Numbered from the stretch's first letter, positions 1 to 6,240 are shown. The stretch is 6,240 nt of DNA from PALSA-660 sp036508075 (GCA_036508075.1 DATCIA010000087.1:1-6240); one strand, 5' to 3'. A program made the numbers and translations. Notes: generated from the letters alone by a model not told the origin.

Positions 1-485
1 CCTGCCGCCTGGCCGGTCTTCGCGCCCTCGGACGATGCGCTGATCCTGAAGGAGCTGTGCGAGACGATGCGCTTCGAGTTCACCGCCGGGTGATCGACCT
101 TCTTCGCGAGCGCGGTCACGAAGGTCGCGACCGCAGGGGCGTCGACCACGAAGACGGGCGCCAGGGCGGTGGCCTCGGTGGCTGCGAACGCGGCTTCGAC
201 GGATGCCGTGACGTCCAGCGACAGTGCCGAGTTCGCATCCAGCGAGAAGGCGCGGCCGTCAGCGACGACCGGGAGCGGATCGAACATCGGCGCGCCGAAG
301 GCGGACGAGATGACGTCGCGCGCTGCGAGTGCATCGAGGCCCTGGAGCGACTGGCCCGCGGCGCGGACGTCTACGGCGATGGTGGGCTCGCCGGCGAGGG
401 CGAAGGAGGGCAGCGCCGGGAGCACGAGCAGCAGCGCGGCGAGGGTGACGGCGATCAGCTTGTGCCTGGTGCGAAGTGCCCTCAT
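1..485 (-). CDS. Secreted VanW/YoaR-like protein, N-terminal part (truncated by window edge)
   Basis: The first 161 residues are visible and the frame is still open at the left edge. The protein starts with a classical signal peptide: basic residues at 2-9 (RALRTRHK), a hydrophobic core at about 10-28, and an ALA cleavage motif at 29-31 before GEPT. Residues 35-147 resemble the peptidoglycan-binding-4-like repeat found before VanW domains in YoaR-type proteins: a strand, a helix (LDALAARDVISSAF), a strand pair, then a segment with AVATFVTALAKKVDHPAV, which matches the usual 'FxxxLAxxVDxPPV' region. The start is supported by GGGAG (492-496) six bases before the ATG. Export and a cell-wall role are inferred. 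The VanW domain itself would lie outside the window, so another secreted protein with this repeat is possible. It lies 106 nt downstream of the YaiI-family gene on the same strand. Confidence 0.72.
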   Translation of the reverse strand, partial: MRALRTRHKLIAVTLAALLLVLPALPSFALAGEPTIAVDVRAAGQSLQGLDALAARDVISSAFGAPMFDPLPVVADGRAFSLDANSALSLDVTASVEAAFAATEATALAPVFVVDAPAVATFVTALAKKVDHPAVNSKRIVSHSSFRISASSEGAKTGQAA

Positions 486-524
486 CTGTGGCTCCCGGTC
501 GGTGCGTGCGTTCGGTCAACGGCC

Positions 525-530
525 AGTATA
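525..530 (-). promoter_or_regulatory. Candidate -10 element for the secreted VanW/YoaR-like gene
   Basis: On the minus strand this reads TATACT, five of six matches to TATAAT. It would start a transcript about 30 nt upstream of the GGGAG-preceded ATG at 485. No convincing -35 hexamer is seen at 16-18 nt. Co-transcription from the YaiI-family gene is also possible, as no U-tailed hairpin separates the two. Confidence 0.35.
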
Positions 531-591
531 CGGACGGCGCGGACGCCGGCGCCACAGGTTGCCCATTCGTCACACTCCGCGAGGAGTCCGA

Positions 592-1044
592 CTAGCGCGA
601 ACCCTGACTCAGCAGACGCTCCAGTTGCTCCGCGAAGTGCTCGCGATCCTCGTCGGTGAACGGAGAAGGGCCGCCGGTGCGCCCTCCCGCGCGGCGGTGG
701 CGCTGCTCCGCATGGCGCACCTCGAGCTCCATGTCGATCGTCGCCTGATAGAAGATGCGCCCGCGGGGGCTGATCGCACCCGCCCCACGCCCGAGCGCCA
801 TCGCGGCGACGCCGATGTCCTGGGTGACGACCACATCGCCCGGGCTCAGGCGTTCGATGATCGCGAAGTCCGCGGAATCGCGCCCCGTGGTGACCTGGAC
901 GGCCTCGACTCCCGGGCGAACGAACTTGGAGAGGTTCTGGGTCGAGTCAGCGACGAGCATGACCGCAAGGCCGCGCGACCGCGCGAGCGATATCGCCTCG
1001 CGCGTGACGGGGCAGGCGTCGGCGTCTATGAACAGAGTGGTCAT
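592..1044 (-). CDS. yaiI: YaiI/YqxD family protein (DUF188, UPF0178)
   Basis: This is a complete 150-residue cytoplasmic protein of the usual length for the family. The hallmark motifs are present: FIDADACPV at residues 5-13, DSADF at 56-60, VVTQDIGVA at 72-80, and the basic and glycine-rich GGRTGGPSPF at 120-129 before a C-terminal helix. The fold is thought to be PIN/NYN-like with an acidic cluster (here D7, D9, D56, D59 and D76), which suggests a nuclease, but the biochemical role is not established. The frame stays open far upstream, but that extension would read through the tRNA gene and terminator, so the start at MTTLFIDAD is chosen; it matches the family's N-terminus. No Shine-Dalgarno precedes this ATG. 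A TACAGT hexamer ends six bases before it, suggesting a leaderless message. Family assignment is firm; function is open. Confidence 0.93.
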   Translation of the reverse strand: MTTLFIDADACPVTREAISLARSRGLAVMLVADSTQNLSKFVRPGVEAVQVTTGRDSADFAIIERLSPGDVVVTQDIGVAAMALGRGAGAISPRGRIFYQATIDMELEVRHAEQRHRRAGGRTGGPSPFTDEDREHFAEQLERLLSQGSR

Positions 1045-1050
1045 GCGCCG

Positions 1051-1056
1051 ACTGTA
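1051..1056 (-). promoter_or_regulatory. Candidate -10 element giving a leaderless YaiI-family transcript
   Basis: The minus strand reads TACAGT (TAnnnT type), with six bases (CGGCGC) between it and the ATG. A start site at the usual distance would fall on or next to the A of the start codon. This agrees with the lack of a ribosome binding site. No good -35 is seen, since that region is occupied by the tail of the tRNA terminator. Confidence 0.35.
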
Positions 1057-1070
1057 CCCGACAACACAAC

Positions 1071-1093
1071 AAGACCGCCACGAGGGCGGTCTT
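1071..1093 (-). terminator. Intrinsic terminator of the tRNA-Asp transcript
   Basis: There is a perfect 9-bp stem (AAGACCGCC / GGCGGTCTT) with a 5-nt loop, 12 nt past the CCA end of the tRNA. On the minus strand it is followed by a T-rich stretch (GTTGTGTTGT). The T tract is interrupted, so termination could be partial. The other strand has no T tract after the stem. Confidence 0.7.
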
Positions 1094-1105
1094 GAGAAGT
1101 TCATA

Positions 1106-1182
1106 TGGCGGGAGTGACGGGGCTCGAACCCGCGACCTCCGGCTTGACAGGCCGGCGCTCTAACCAGCTGAGCTACACCCCC
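1106..1182 (-). tRNA. tRNA-Asp (anticodon GUC)
   Basis: The minus strand folds into a complete 77-nt cloverleaf. The acceptor stem GGGGGTG pairs with CACTCCC (one G-U pair). The D arm is GCTC...GAGC, the anticodon stem is CCGGC/GCCGG around loop CTGTCAA, and the T arm has the TTCGAGC loop. The anticodon GTC at 1148-1146 reads aspartate codons GAC and GAU. The discriminator base is G, as expected for tRNA-Asp, and the 3' CCA is encoded in the DNA. It has its own promoter and terminator, so it is a single-gene transcription unit between the pseudokinase and YaiI-family genes. Confidence 0.97.
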
Positions 1183-1191
1183 GTTTCCGGG

Positions 1192-1210
1192 TGTCCGCGC
1201 GCGGCGGACA
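1192..1210 (-). repeat. Inverted repeat in the tRNA-Asp leader
   Basis: TGTCCGC and GCGGACA form a perfect 7-bp stem around a GC-only 5-nt loop. The hairpin lies between the predicted transcription start (about 1213) and the mature 5' end of the tRNA at 1182. It has no T tract and so is not a terminator. It could be part of the 5' leader removed by RNase P, or chance in GC-rich DNA. Confidence 0.4.
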
Positions 1211-1219
1211 GCGAGGGCG

Positions 1220-1248
1220 ATTCTATCGGCACCACGCGGCTTTGTCCA
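1220..1248 (-). promoter_or_regulatory. Sigma-70-type promoter of tRNA-Asp
   Basis: On the minus strand the -35 is TGGACA (1248-1243), five of six matches to TTGACA. The -10 is TAGAAT (1225-1220), five of six matches to TATAAT, with an ideal 17-nt spacer. Transcription should start near 1213, giving a leader of about 30 nt. This is the best promoter in the window, as expected for a stable RNA gene. Confidence 0.78.
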
Positions 1249-1266
1249 CAATCCTCGCAAAAGAAG

Positions 1267-1300
1267 GGGGCCCCGCGCACGCATGCGTGAGCGGGGCCCC
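1267..1300 (-). terminator. Strong intrinsic terminator after the PASTA pseudokinase gene
   Basis: A 10-bp GC stem (GGGGCCCCGC / GCGGGGCCCC) continues, after one G/A mismatch, into four more pairs around a CATG loop. On the minus strand it is followed by CCTTCTTTTGC, a usable U tract. It begins 12 nt after the pseudokinase stop codon and isolates that gene from the tRNA promoter just downstream. Confidence 0.85.
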
Positions 1301-1312
1301 GGGCAGTACCGC

Positions 1313-3049
1313 CTACTGAACGACCGTGATGACGACCGTCGAACCCGATGCTGCCTTCGTGGCGCCGTTCGGGCTCTGGTCGACCACGTTCCCGATGGTT
1401 CCACCGCCAGTCTGAAGCGTGATCTGCGTCAGGAAACCCGCGGCGGTGAGCGTGTTGACCGCTGTGGCCTGCGTCTTGCCGACCACGTTGGGCACCGTCA
1501 CCTGTGCCGGCCCGCTGGAGACCCGGATCGTCACGGTCGAGCCGACCTGCGCCATCACGCCCGCTGCCGGCGTCTGGTCGATGACCAGCCCGCTGGCGAC
1601 CGAGCCACTCGACTGCGTGGCGACAACGACGACCATGCCGGCGTTCACGAGCGCGGTGTCCGCAGCGACCTGCGTCAATCCGACGACGGACGGCACCGCC
1701 GCGGTCGCCGGCGCCTGGGCGACCCAGAGGTCGACCGGAGAGCCCTTGGCCGCCTGGGCACCCTGCTCGGGCGTCTGTGCCGTGACCATCCCCACGGTGA
1801 CCGACGTGGTCGTGACGTTGGTGATCGTACCGACGGTCAGACCCGCGCCCTCGATCACCGACTCGGCGTCTGCGAGTTGCCGTCCGGCGACGTCCGGCAC
1901 GGAGAGCATCTCCCGGCCGGCGAGCACGAGATCGACCTTCGAACCCTCGGGAGCCTTGGCCCCCGCGATGGGAGCCTGCTCGGCGACGAGCCCGTCAGCG
2001 ACGGCCGCTACCGGAACGCCCGCATAGGTCACCGCGCCCACGTTGAGTCCGGCTGCGATCACCGCGGCGCGCGCCTCGGGAAGCGTCTTGCCCGCGACAT
2101 CGGGGACCGCCACGCCTCCGGGGCCGAAGAGACCGAGCGCCCACGCGGCACCCAAGGCGACAAGCACCACGACAACGGCGATCGCCGCCCACAATCCCGT
2201 CCTCGGCTTCCGGACGGGGGGCTCGTCAGGGGTCGGCACCGGCGACTCCTCGAGTTCGACGCGGTCCAGCGCCTCGCCCATCTCCCTCGCGGAGGACCAG
2301 CGAGCCTCCGGAACCTTCTCGAGAGCGCGCATGATCACGGACTCGAGGGCGACGGGGGCGTCGGGAACGAGATCGCGCACGGGCACGGGAGCGGTGTGCA
2401 ACTGGTGCGCCGACACCTCCGCGGCGCTCTTGCCATCGAACACGGGGTGGCCGGTGACCAGCTCATAGAGGACCGCGCCGAGGGCGTAGATGTCCGACGC
2501 GGGCGAATGGGGTGCGCCCTCCACGACTTCCGGGGCCAGGTACCACGCCGCCGACGCGGTCGTGCCGAGCTTGCGCACCTCGGCGGCGTCCCTGACACCC
2601 AGGCCGATCCCGACGAGCTTGATCTCGTCGGAGGCCTGCCGCACCAGGTTCGCTGTCCGCACGTTTCCGTGTACCAGACCGCGCCCGTGGATCAGCGCCA
2701 GAGCGTTCGCCGCCTCCGAACCGTAGCGGGCGACCGTGAACGGCGCGAACCTGTCCTGCAGTGAGAGTTCCGTCTTCAGATCGGCACCCGCGACGTACTC
2801 GCGCACGACGAAGAAGTCCCCGTCCTCATGACCCCACTCCAGTATGTCCGGAAGGGCTGGGTGGTGGATCCCCGAGGCGAGCTCCACGTCGTGCTCGATC
2901 GCCTCAGCGGTCGCAGCATCCGAAGGGTGCACGACCTTGACGACCACCGGGGTGTCGTCGGCCGCGTTGGCCAGCCACGTCCGGCCGGCGACGTCCGAAC
3001 TCAGTTCACGGACGACGCGGTACTTCCCGGCGAACACCTTCTCATCCAT
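1313..3049 (-). CDS. Membrane-anchored PASTA-repeat protein with a degenerate Ser/Thr kinase domain (pseudokinase)
   Basis: The protein has 578 residues in the PknB/PrkC layout. A kinase-like domain spans residues 8-265, a Pro-rich linker about 266-283, one membrane helix about 285-307, and four outer PASTA repeats at about 313-377, 382-444, 450-511 and 517-578, each opening with a VPDV/VPSV/VPNV-type motif. PASTA repeats bind muropeptides or wall precursors, so the C-terminus should face the wall and the kinase-like part the cytoplasm. Structural kinase motifs remain: VVVK (K38), APE (172-174) and SDIYALG (185-191). Catalytic ones are lost: the glycine loop is LSSDVAGRTW (16-25) with only the last glycine, HRD is HGN (127-129), and DFG is GIG (147-149). 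By eye the helix-C Glu aligns with D54. It should therefore be inactive and act by binding. AAAAGGAG (3063-3056) six bases before the ATG fixes the start, although the frame is open farther upstream. No FHA or other wall gene lies next to it. Confidence 0.93.
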   Translation of the reverse strand: MDEKVFAGKYRVVRELSSDVAGRTWLANAADDTPVVVKVVHPSDAATAEAIEHDVELASGIHHPALPDILEWGHEDGDFFVVREYVAGADLKTELSLQDRFAPFTVARYGSEAANALALIHGRGLVHGNVRTANLVRQASDEIKLVGIGLGVRDAAEVRKLGTTASAAWYLAPEVVEGAPHSPASDIYALGAVLYELVTGHPVFDGKSAAEVSAHQLHTAPVPVRDLVPDAPVALESVIMRALEKVPEARWSSAREMGEALDRVELEESPVPTPDEPPVRKPRTGLWAAIAVVVVLVALGAAWALGLFGPGGVAVPDVAGKTLPEARAAVIAAGLNVGAVTYAGVPVAAVADGLVAEQAPIAGAKAPEGSKVDLVLAGREMLSVPDVAGRQLADAESVIEGAGLTVGTITNVTTTSVTVGMVTAQTPEQGAQAAKGSPVDLWVAQAPATAAVPSVVGLTQVAADTALVNAGMVVVVATQSSGSVASGLVIDQTPAAGVMAQVGSTVTIRVSSGPAQVTVPNVVGKTQATAVNTLTAAGFLTQITLQTGGGTIGNVVDQSPNGATKAASGSTVVITVVQ

Positions 3050-3242
3050 CCTAGGCTCCTTTTCGCGGAGGAACCCTCGCGGGCTCGCTCTCGGGGCAGA
3101 CTTACCCCCTTCAGGCCCGCGCCACGCGCCGGATATGCGCGATACGATGAGCTCGAGGGGGCGCGACGCGCGGCTCGGGGGCGCTCCCACATACTGGGGA
3201 ATGAACCGAACGAGGCTCGACGACCCATCGAGAGGCGCACGA
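3050..3242. promoter_or_regulatory. Divergent intergenic region between the pseudokinase gene and the cobalamin/ABC operon
   Basis: These 193 nt hold the 5' ends of two divergent transcription units. On the minus side the pseudokinase ribosome site AAAAGGAG lies at 3063-3056. On the plus side the cobalamin-protein ribosome site GAGAGG lies at 3230-3235. Candidate plus-strand -10 hexamers are TACGAT (within 3141-3150) and CATACT (3190-3195), neither with a good -35. I see no clear minus-strand promoter and no riboswitch-like structure; in particular the cobalamin-riboswitch B12 box is not recognisable. Confidence 0.5.
3151..3184. repeat. Short imperfect direct repeat upstream of the cobalamin/ABC operon
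   Basis: GCTCGAGGGGGCGC at 3151-3164 is echoed by GCTCGGGGGCGC at 3173-3184. The shared GGGGGCGC cores are 20 nt apart, about two helical turns. The second copy ends just before the candidate -10 CATACT at 3190. The spacing and place would suit a regulator-binding site, but the repeats are G-rich and short and could be chance. Confidence 0.3.
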
Positions 3243-3908
3243 ATGACCGCCGACGCAAGCACCGACGCACCGCTTCGGACCCTGCTGGGCGAGCGCATCG
3301 CCGCGCACGACAAGCCCGGAGCGGTCGCGGCCGCACTGGACGCCGTGCGCCGCGACGAGATCGGGATCACAGACCTGTACGCGCTGCTCAGCCGTCTGAT
3401 GGTCGATCTCGGCCTCTCGTGGCAGTCGGGATCCACCCCCGTTTGGGAGGAGCACCTCGTCTCGAGCGTCGCTCGCACCATCGTCGAGGCCCTGTACCCG
3501 ACGGTCCGCGAGCGAGCCGTTGCCGTCCCGCGCCGCGGCCTCACCGTCGTGCTCGCATGCCCGCAGGACGAGTCGCACGATCTGGGCCTGCGGATGCTGT
3601 GCGACCGGTTCGATCTCGCGGGATGGGACACCCACATCCTCGGCGCGGACACCCCCACGGGGGAGATCGCCGCCGCTGCTGAAGCGCTGCACGCCGACCT
3701 GGTCGTGCTCAGCGCGTCGACCCACTTCCACCGGGTCCGTATCCGCACCCTGCTCGACGATATCCACTCCGCACTTCCCGGTCTGCGGGTCGTCGTCGGC
3801 GGAGCCGCGTTCTCGCGCGACTGCTGTGGCCTGGACGACGAGGAGGTCATGCGCCCAGACGAGTTCTTCGACCCGGTCGACATCGACGCCGACGGGTCGG
3901 AGGGCTGA
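3243..3908 (+). CDS. Stand-alone cobalamin-binding protein, CarH-like sensor half without a DNA-binding domain
   Basis: The 221-residue soluble protein has two domains. Residues about 10-92 form a helical cap carrying LYALLSRLMVDLGLSW and, from W60, the exact pattern W-x9-E70-H71. This is the Wx9EH motif of CarH-type adenosylcobalamin photoreceptors. Residues 99-205 are a Rossmann-type B12 domain: E110-S-H112-D-L-G115 (ExHxxG, with H112 the expected lower cobalt ligand), LSAS at 156-159 and GGAAF at 186-190. The fold starts almost at the N-terminus, so the MerR DNA-binding domain of CarH is absent. No enzyme domain is present either, so it is a sensor or cobalamin carrier rather than a mutase or methyltransferase. 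GAGAGG (3230-3235), seven bases before the ATG, favours this start; an in-frame ATG at 3201 has no good ribosome site. It ends 1 nt before the ABC permease gene, so it is operonic with the transporter. A corrinoid shuttle role is a less likely alternative. Confidence 0.9.
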   Translation: MTADASTDAPLRTLLGERIAAHDKPGAVAAALDAVRRDEIGITDLYALLSRLMVDLGLSWQSGSTPVWEEHLVSSVARTIVEALYPTVRERAVAVPRRGLTVVLACPQDESHDLGLRMLCDRFDLAGWDTHILGADTPTGEIAAAAEALHADLVVLSASTHFHRVRIRTLLDDIHSALPGLRVVVGGAAFSRDCCGLDDEEVMRPDEFFDPVDIDADGSEG

Positions 3909-3909
3909 C

Positions 3910-5047
3910 ATGCTCCCCCTGAGGATCGCTTGGCGGTTCCTGCGCACCTCGTGGGTGCAGACCGCGCTCATCGTCGCGGGCATCGCCGTCGGCATCGCGG
4001 TCCAGGTCTTCATCGGGTCGCTCATCACGTCGCTGCAGGGTTCGCTCGTCGACAAGACGATCGGCGCGAGCCCCCACATCACGCTGGCCGACCCGACGGA
4101 GGGACAGCCGGTCGTATACAGCGACTTCATGAAGCGCGTGCTCGCCGGAACGAAGGGCGTCTCCGCGATCGTCCCGGTCCGCCAGCTCAACGTGCTGTAC
4201 TCCAACAACACCGACAGGGTGCCGCTGGGCCTGGTCGGCGGTGAGGCCGCGCAGCTCAACCTGATCTACCGCCTACGCCAGCGCACGATCGAGGGCGATC
4301 CGAGCCTGAAGCAGGGCGAGATCGTCATCGGCAGCGACCTCGCCAAGAAGTACCTGCTCATCCCGGGCGACAAGATGTCCGTCAACAGCGGCAGCGGCAT
4401 GCAGGTCTCGCTCACGATCACCGGCATCGTCGACCTGGGATCCTCCGCCGGGAACCTGCGCACCGCGTTCGTCGGCCCCGACCTGCCGCGAGCGGAGCTC
4501 GGCTTCCGCGCCGACCAGTTCTCCGCCGTCCAGGTCCAGCTGTCCGACCCCTTCGGTTCGACGCCGATCGCTGGTGCGTGGCGCGGGCAGTTCCCGGGCG
4601 TGAAGGTCTCCGACTGGCAGGTCGACAACAAGGACCTGCTGCAGGCGCTGAGCTCCCAGTCGCTGTCGAGCTACATGATCCAGGTGTTCGTGCTGGTGGC
4701 GGTCGCGCTGGGTATCGCCTCGACGCTCGCAATCTCCGCCGTACAGAAGACTAAGCAAATCGGCATCCTCAAGGCACTCGGGATGGCCGACGGCGACACC
4801 GGAGCGATCTTCGTGTGGCAGTCGGTGATCATGGGAGTGGTCGGCACCGGGTTGGGGGTCGCGGTCGGGTTCGCCCTGATCGCCGGATTCACCTTCGGCA
4901 CGGCCAAGAGCGGCGCCGGCTTCCCCATCACGCCGCAACCGGCATTCATCGCGATCTCCGTCAGCGTCGGCATCCTCGTGGCGTTGCTCTCCGCCATCAT
5001 CCCGACGCGCAACACGGCCCGCCTCGACCCGATCGAGGTGATCCAGA

Positions 5048-5055
<8 letters not shown>
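3910..5055 (+). CDS. ABC transporter permease, MacB/FtsX (LolC/E-like) family
   Basis: The 381-residue membrane protein has the standard four-helix MacB/FtsX plan. Helix 1 is at about 17-40, followed by a large extracytoplasmic MacB-PCD domain at about 41-250. Helix 2 is at about 256-277, helix 3 at about 299-328 and helix 4 at about 344-365. Between helices 2 and 3 lies VQKTKQIGILKALGM (278-292), the conserved coupling segment that docks on the ATPase. The end carries the family's P-x-R-x-x-A-x-x-DPIEVI signature (366-378). The start is set by GGAGGG (3899-3904), five bases upstream and inside the previous gene; the stop of that gene is 1 nt away. Its 3' end overlaps the ATPase gene. Relatives act in lipoprotein, peptide or drug export and in wall-hydrolase control; the substrate here is not readable from sequence. 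No MacA-type adaptor gene is seen nearby. Confidence 0.95.
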
Positions 5056-5767
<712 letters not shown>

Positions 5768-5780
5768 CGGGACCAACGGC

Positions 5781-6240
5781 CTACCAGGAGGCGGCGCGAC
5801 GGGTGAGCACGACGTGCACTGCGAAGCCGTGGCGCGCCGCGACCTCCTCGACGACCTCGCGGGTGGTGCCGTAGCCCCATTCCCACGATGCCGATCCGGG
5901 GCCGACGACGGCCTCCTTCTTCGTGCCCGACCGCTTCATGCCGACGGTGGAGTACGACTCGGACTCGAAGGTGCCCAGAGTGAAGCCGCTGGAGTGCTCC
6001 TTGAGCAGCTCCCAGAAGTAGATGGCGCGGTCCGTCTCCGACACTTTGAGAGCAGCTGTGTACTCGGTTCGCTTCTTGCCGACGCCCCACGTCGCGTCAA
6101 TCGGGTTGTTCGCGATGGTCATGTCGGTGTCGCTGCCCCACGCGGCGGAGTACGCGGGGTTCTGCGCGAAGGCCGTCATCAGATCGGTGAGGAACCCGAC
6201 GCGCGTGCCCGCGGCGGTCGCGGAGGGCGTGGGTGCGACC
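5781..6240 (-). CDS. Hypothetical protein, C-terminal part (5' end beyond window)
   Basis: The last 152 residues are visible and the reading frame stays open to the right edge, so the true start lies outside. I do not recognise the family. The first visible residues (VAPTPSATAAGT) are rich in Pro, Thr and Ala and look like a linker, suggesting that this is one domain of a larger protein. The rest is soluble-looking, rich in aromatic residues and charge, with no cysteine and no membrane segment. Visible landmarks are AIYFWELLKEHSSGFTLG, GSASWEWGYGTT, and a terminal helix plus strand (REVVEEVAARHGFAVHVVL). The linker could mean an exported protein, but no signal is in view. An internal ATG at 6179 has no persuasive ribosome site. 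It converges on the ABC operon with a 13-nt gap. Confidence 0.7.
   Translation of the reverse strand, partial: VAPTPSATAAGTRVGFLTDLMTAFAQNPAYSAAWGSDTDMTIANNPIDATWGVGKKRTEYTAALKVSETDRAIYFWELLKEHSSGFTLGTFESESYSTVGMKRSGTKKEAVVGPGSASWEWGYGTTREVVEEVAARHGFAVHVVLTRRAASW

Noticed and set aside
574..587. Small hairpin (ACTCC-GCGA-GGAGT) just after the YaiI-family stop codon
   Set aside because: The stem is only five base pairs and no T tract follows on the minus strand, so it cannot be supported as a terminator.
169..1095. Plus-strand open frame spanning the VanW/YoaR-like and YaiI-family genes
   Set aside because: It is a shadow of two minus-strand genes and the promoter between them, with low-complexity sequence and no motif.
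1105..1290. Small plus-strand frame with protein MAGVTGLEPATSGLTGRRSN... on the opposite strand of the tRNA
   Set aside because: It is the antisense translation of the tRNA-Asp gene, a well-known false protein in databases. The cloverleaf explains the sequence fully.
1045..1404. Upstream extension of the YaiI-family frame
   Set aside because: It would translate through the tRNA, its promoter and two terminators, whereas the family's N-terminus matches the ATG at 1044.
1283..2764. Long plus-strand open frame opposite the pseudokinase gene
   Set aside because: It is Arg/Asp/His-rich shadow coding typical of GC-rich DNA, with no domain. The minus strand encodes clear kinase-fold and PASTA domains.
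3201..3242. Alternative in-frame start for the cobalamin protein at 3201
   Set aside because: The ATG at 3243 has GAGAGG at ideal spacing. The extra 14 residues are Arg-rich with no family match and far too short to be a DNA-binding domain.
3050..3242. Cobalamin riboswitch ahead of the cobalamin-binding gene
   Set aside because: I could not find a B12-box-like segment or a convincing multi-stem structure, and the region is short for that riboswitch class plus a promoter.
3050..3883. Upstream extension of the pseudokinase frame by 278 residues
   Set aside because: It runs antisense through the cobalamin-protein gene with low-complexity Ser/Arg-rich sequence. The ATG at 3049 has a strong ribosome site and begins the kinase fold.
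3111..4259. Long minus-strand open frame opposite the cobalamin-protein and permease genes
   Set aside because: It has no recognisable domain or ribosome site, and it crosses an intergenic region and two well-supported plus-strand genes.

Overview
The window is high-GC, tightly packed chromosomal DNA with long, codon-biased genes and no transposase, integrase, phage gene or CRISPR array. Several things suggest a Gram-positive, high-GC bacterium in the Actinomycetota: a PASTA-repeat membrane protein related to Ser/Thr kinases, a secreted VanW/YoaR-type protein with a peptidoglycan-binding-4-like domain, a YaiI/YqxD protein that may be leaderless, and a CarH-like cobalamin domain. An early-branching group such as the Coriobacteriia is possible. 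This placement is inference from gene content and composition only.

The left half (1-3049) reads on the minus strand. In transcription order it holds a PASTA-repeat pseudokinase (3049-1313) ended by a strong hairpin terminator. Next comes a tRNA-Asp(GUC) gene with its own near-consensus promoter and terminator. It is followed by a YaiI/YqxD (DUF188) gene and then the first 161 codons of a secreted VanW/YoaR-like protein that runs off the left edge. A 193-nt divergent intergenic region (3050-3242) separates this half from a plus-strand operon.

The plus-strand operon (3243-5767) has three tightly coupled genes: a stand-alone cobalamin-binding protein, a MacB/FtsX-type ABC permease, and its LolD/MacB-type ATPase. 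The first two genes are 1 nt apart and the last two overlap by 8 nt. Each downstream Shine-Dalgarno lies inside the preceding gene. A minus-strand gene of unknown function converges on the operon after only 13 nt and runs off the right edge.

Two proteins stand out. The kinase-like domain of the PASTA protein has lost the catalytic HRD aspartate, the DFG aspartate and most of the glycine loop, so it should not phosphorylate; it looks like a wall-sensing pseudokinase. The cobalamin protein carries the CarH-type Wx9EH motif and the ExHxxG cobalt-ligand motif but no MerR DNA-binding domain. Its place as the first gene of an ABC-transporter operon suggests light- or adenosylcobalamin-responsive control of the transporter. 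That link is inferred from gene order; the motifs themselves are directly visible.
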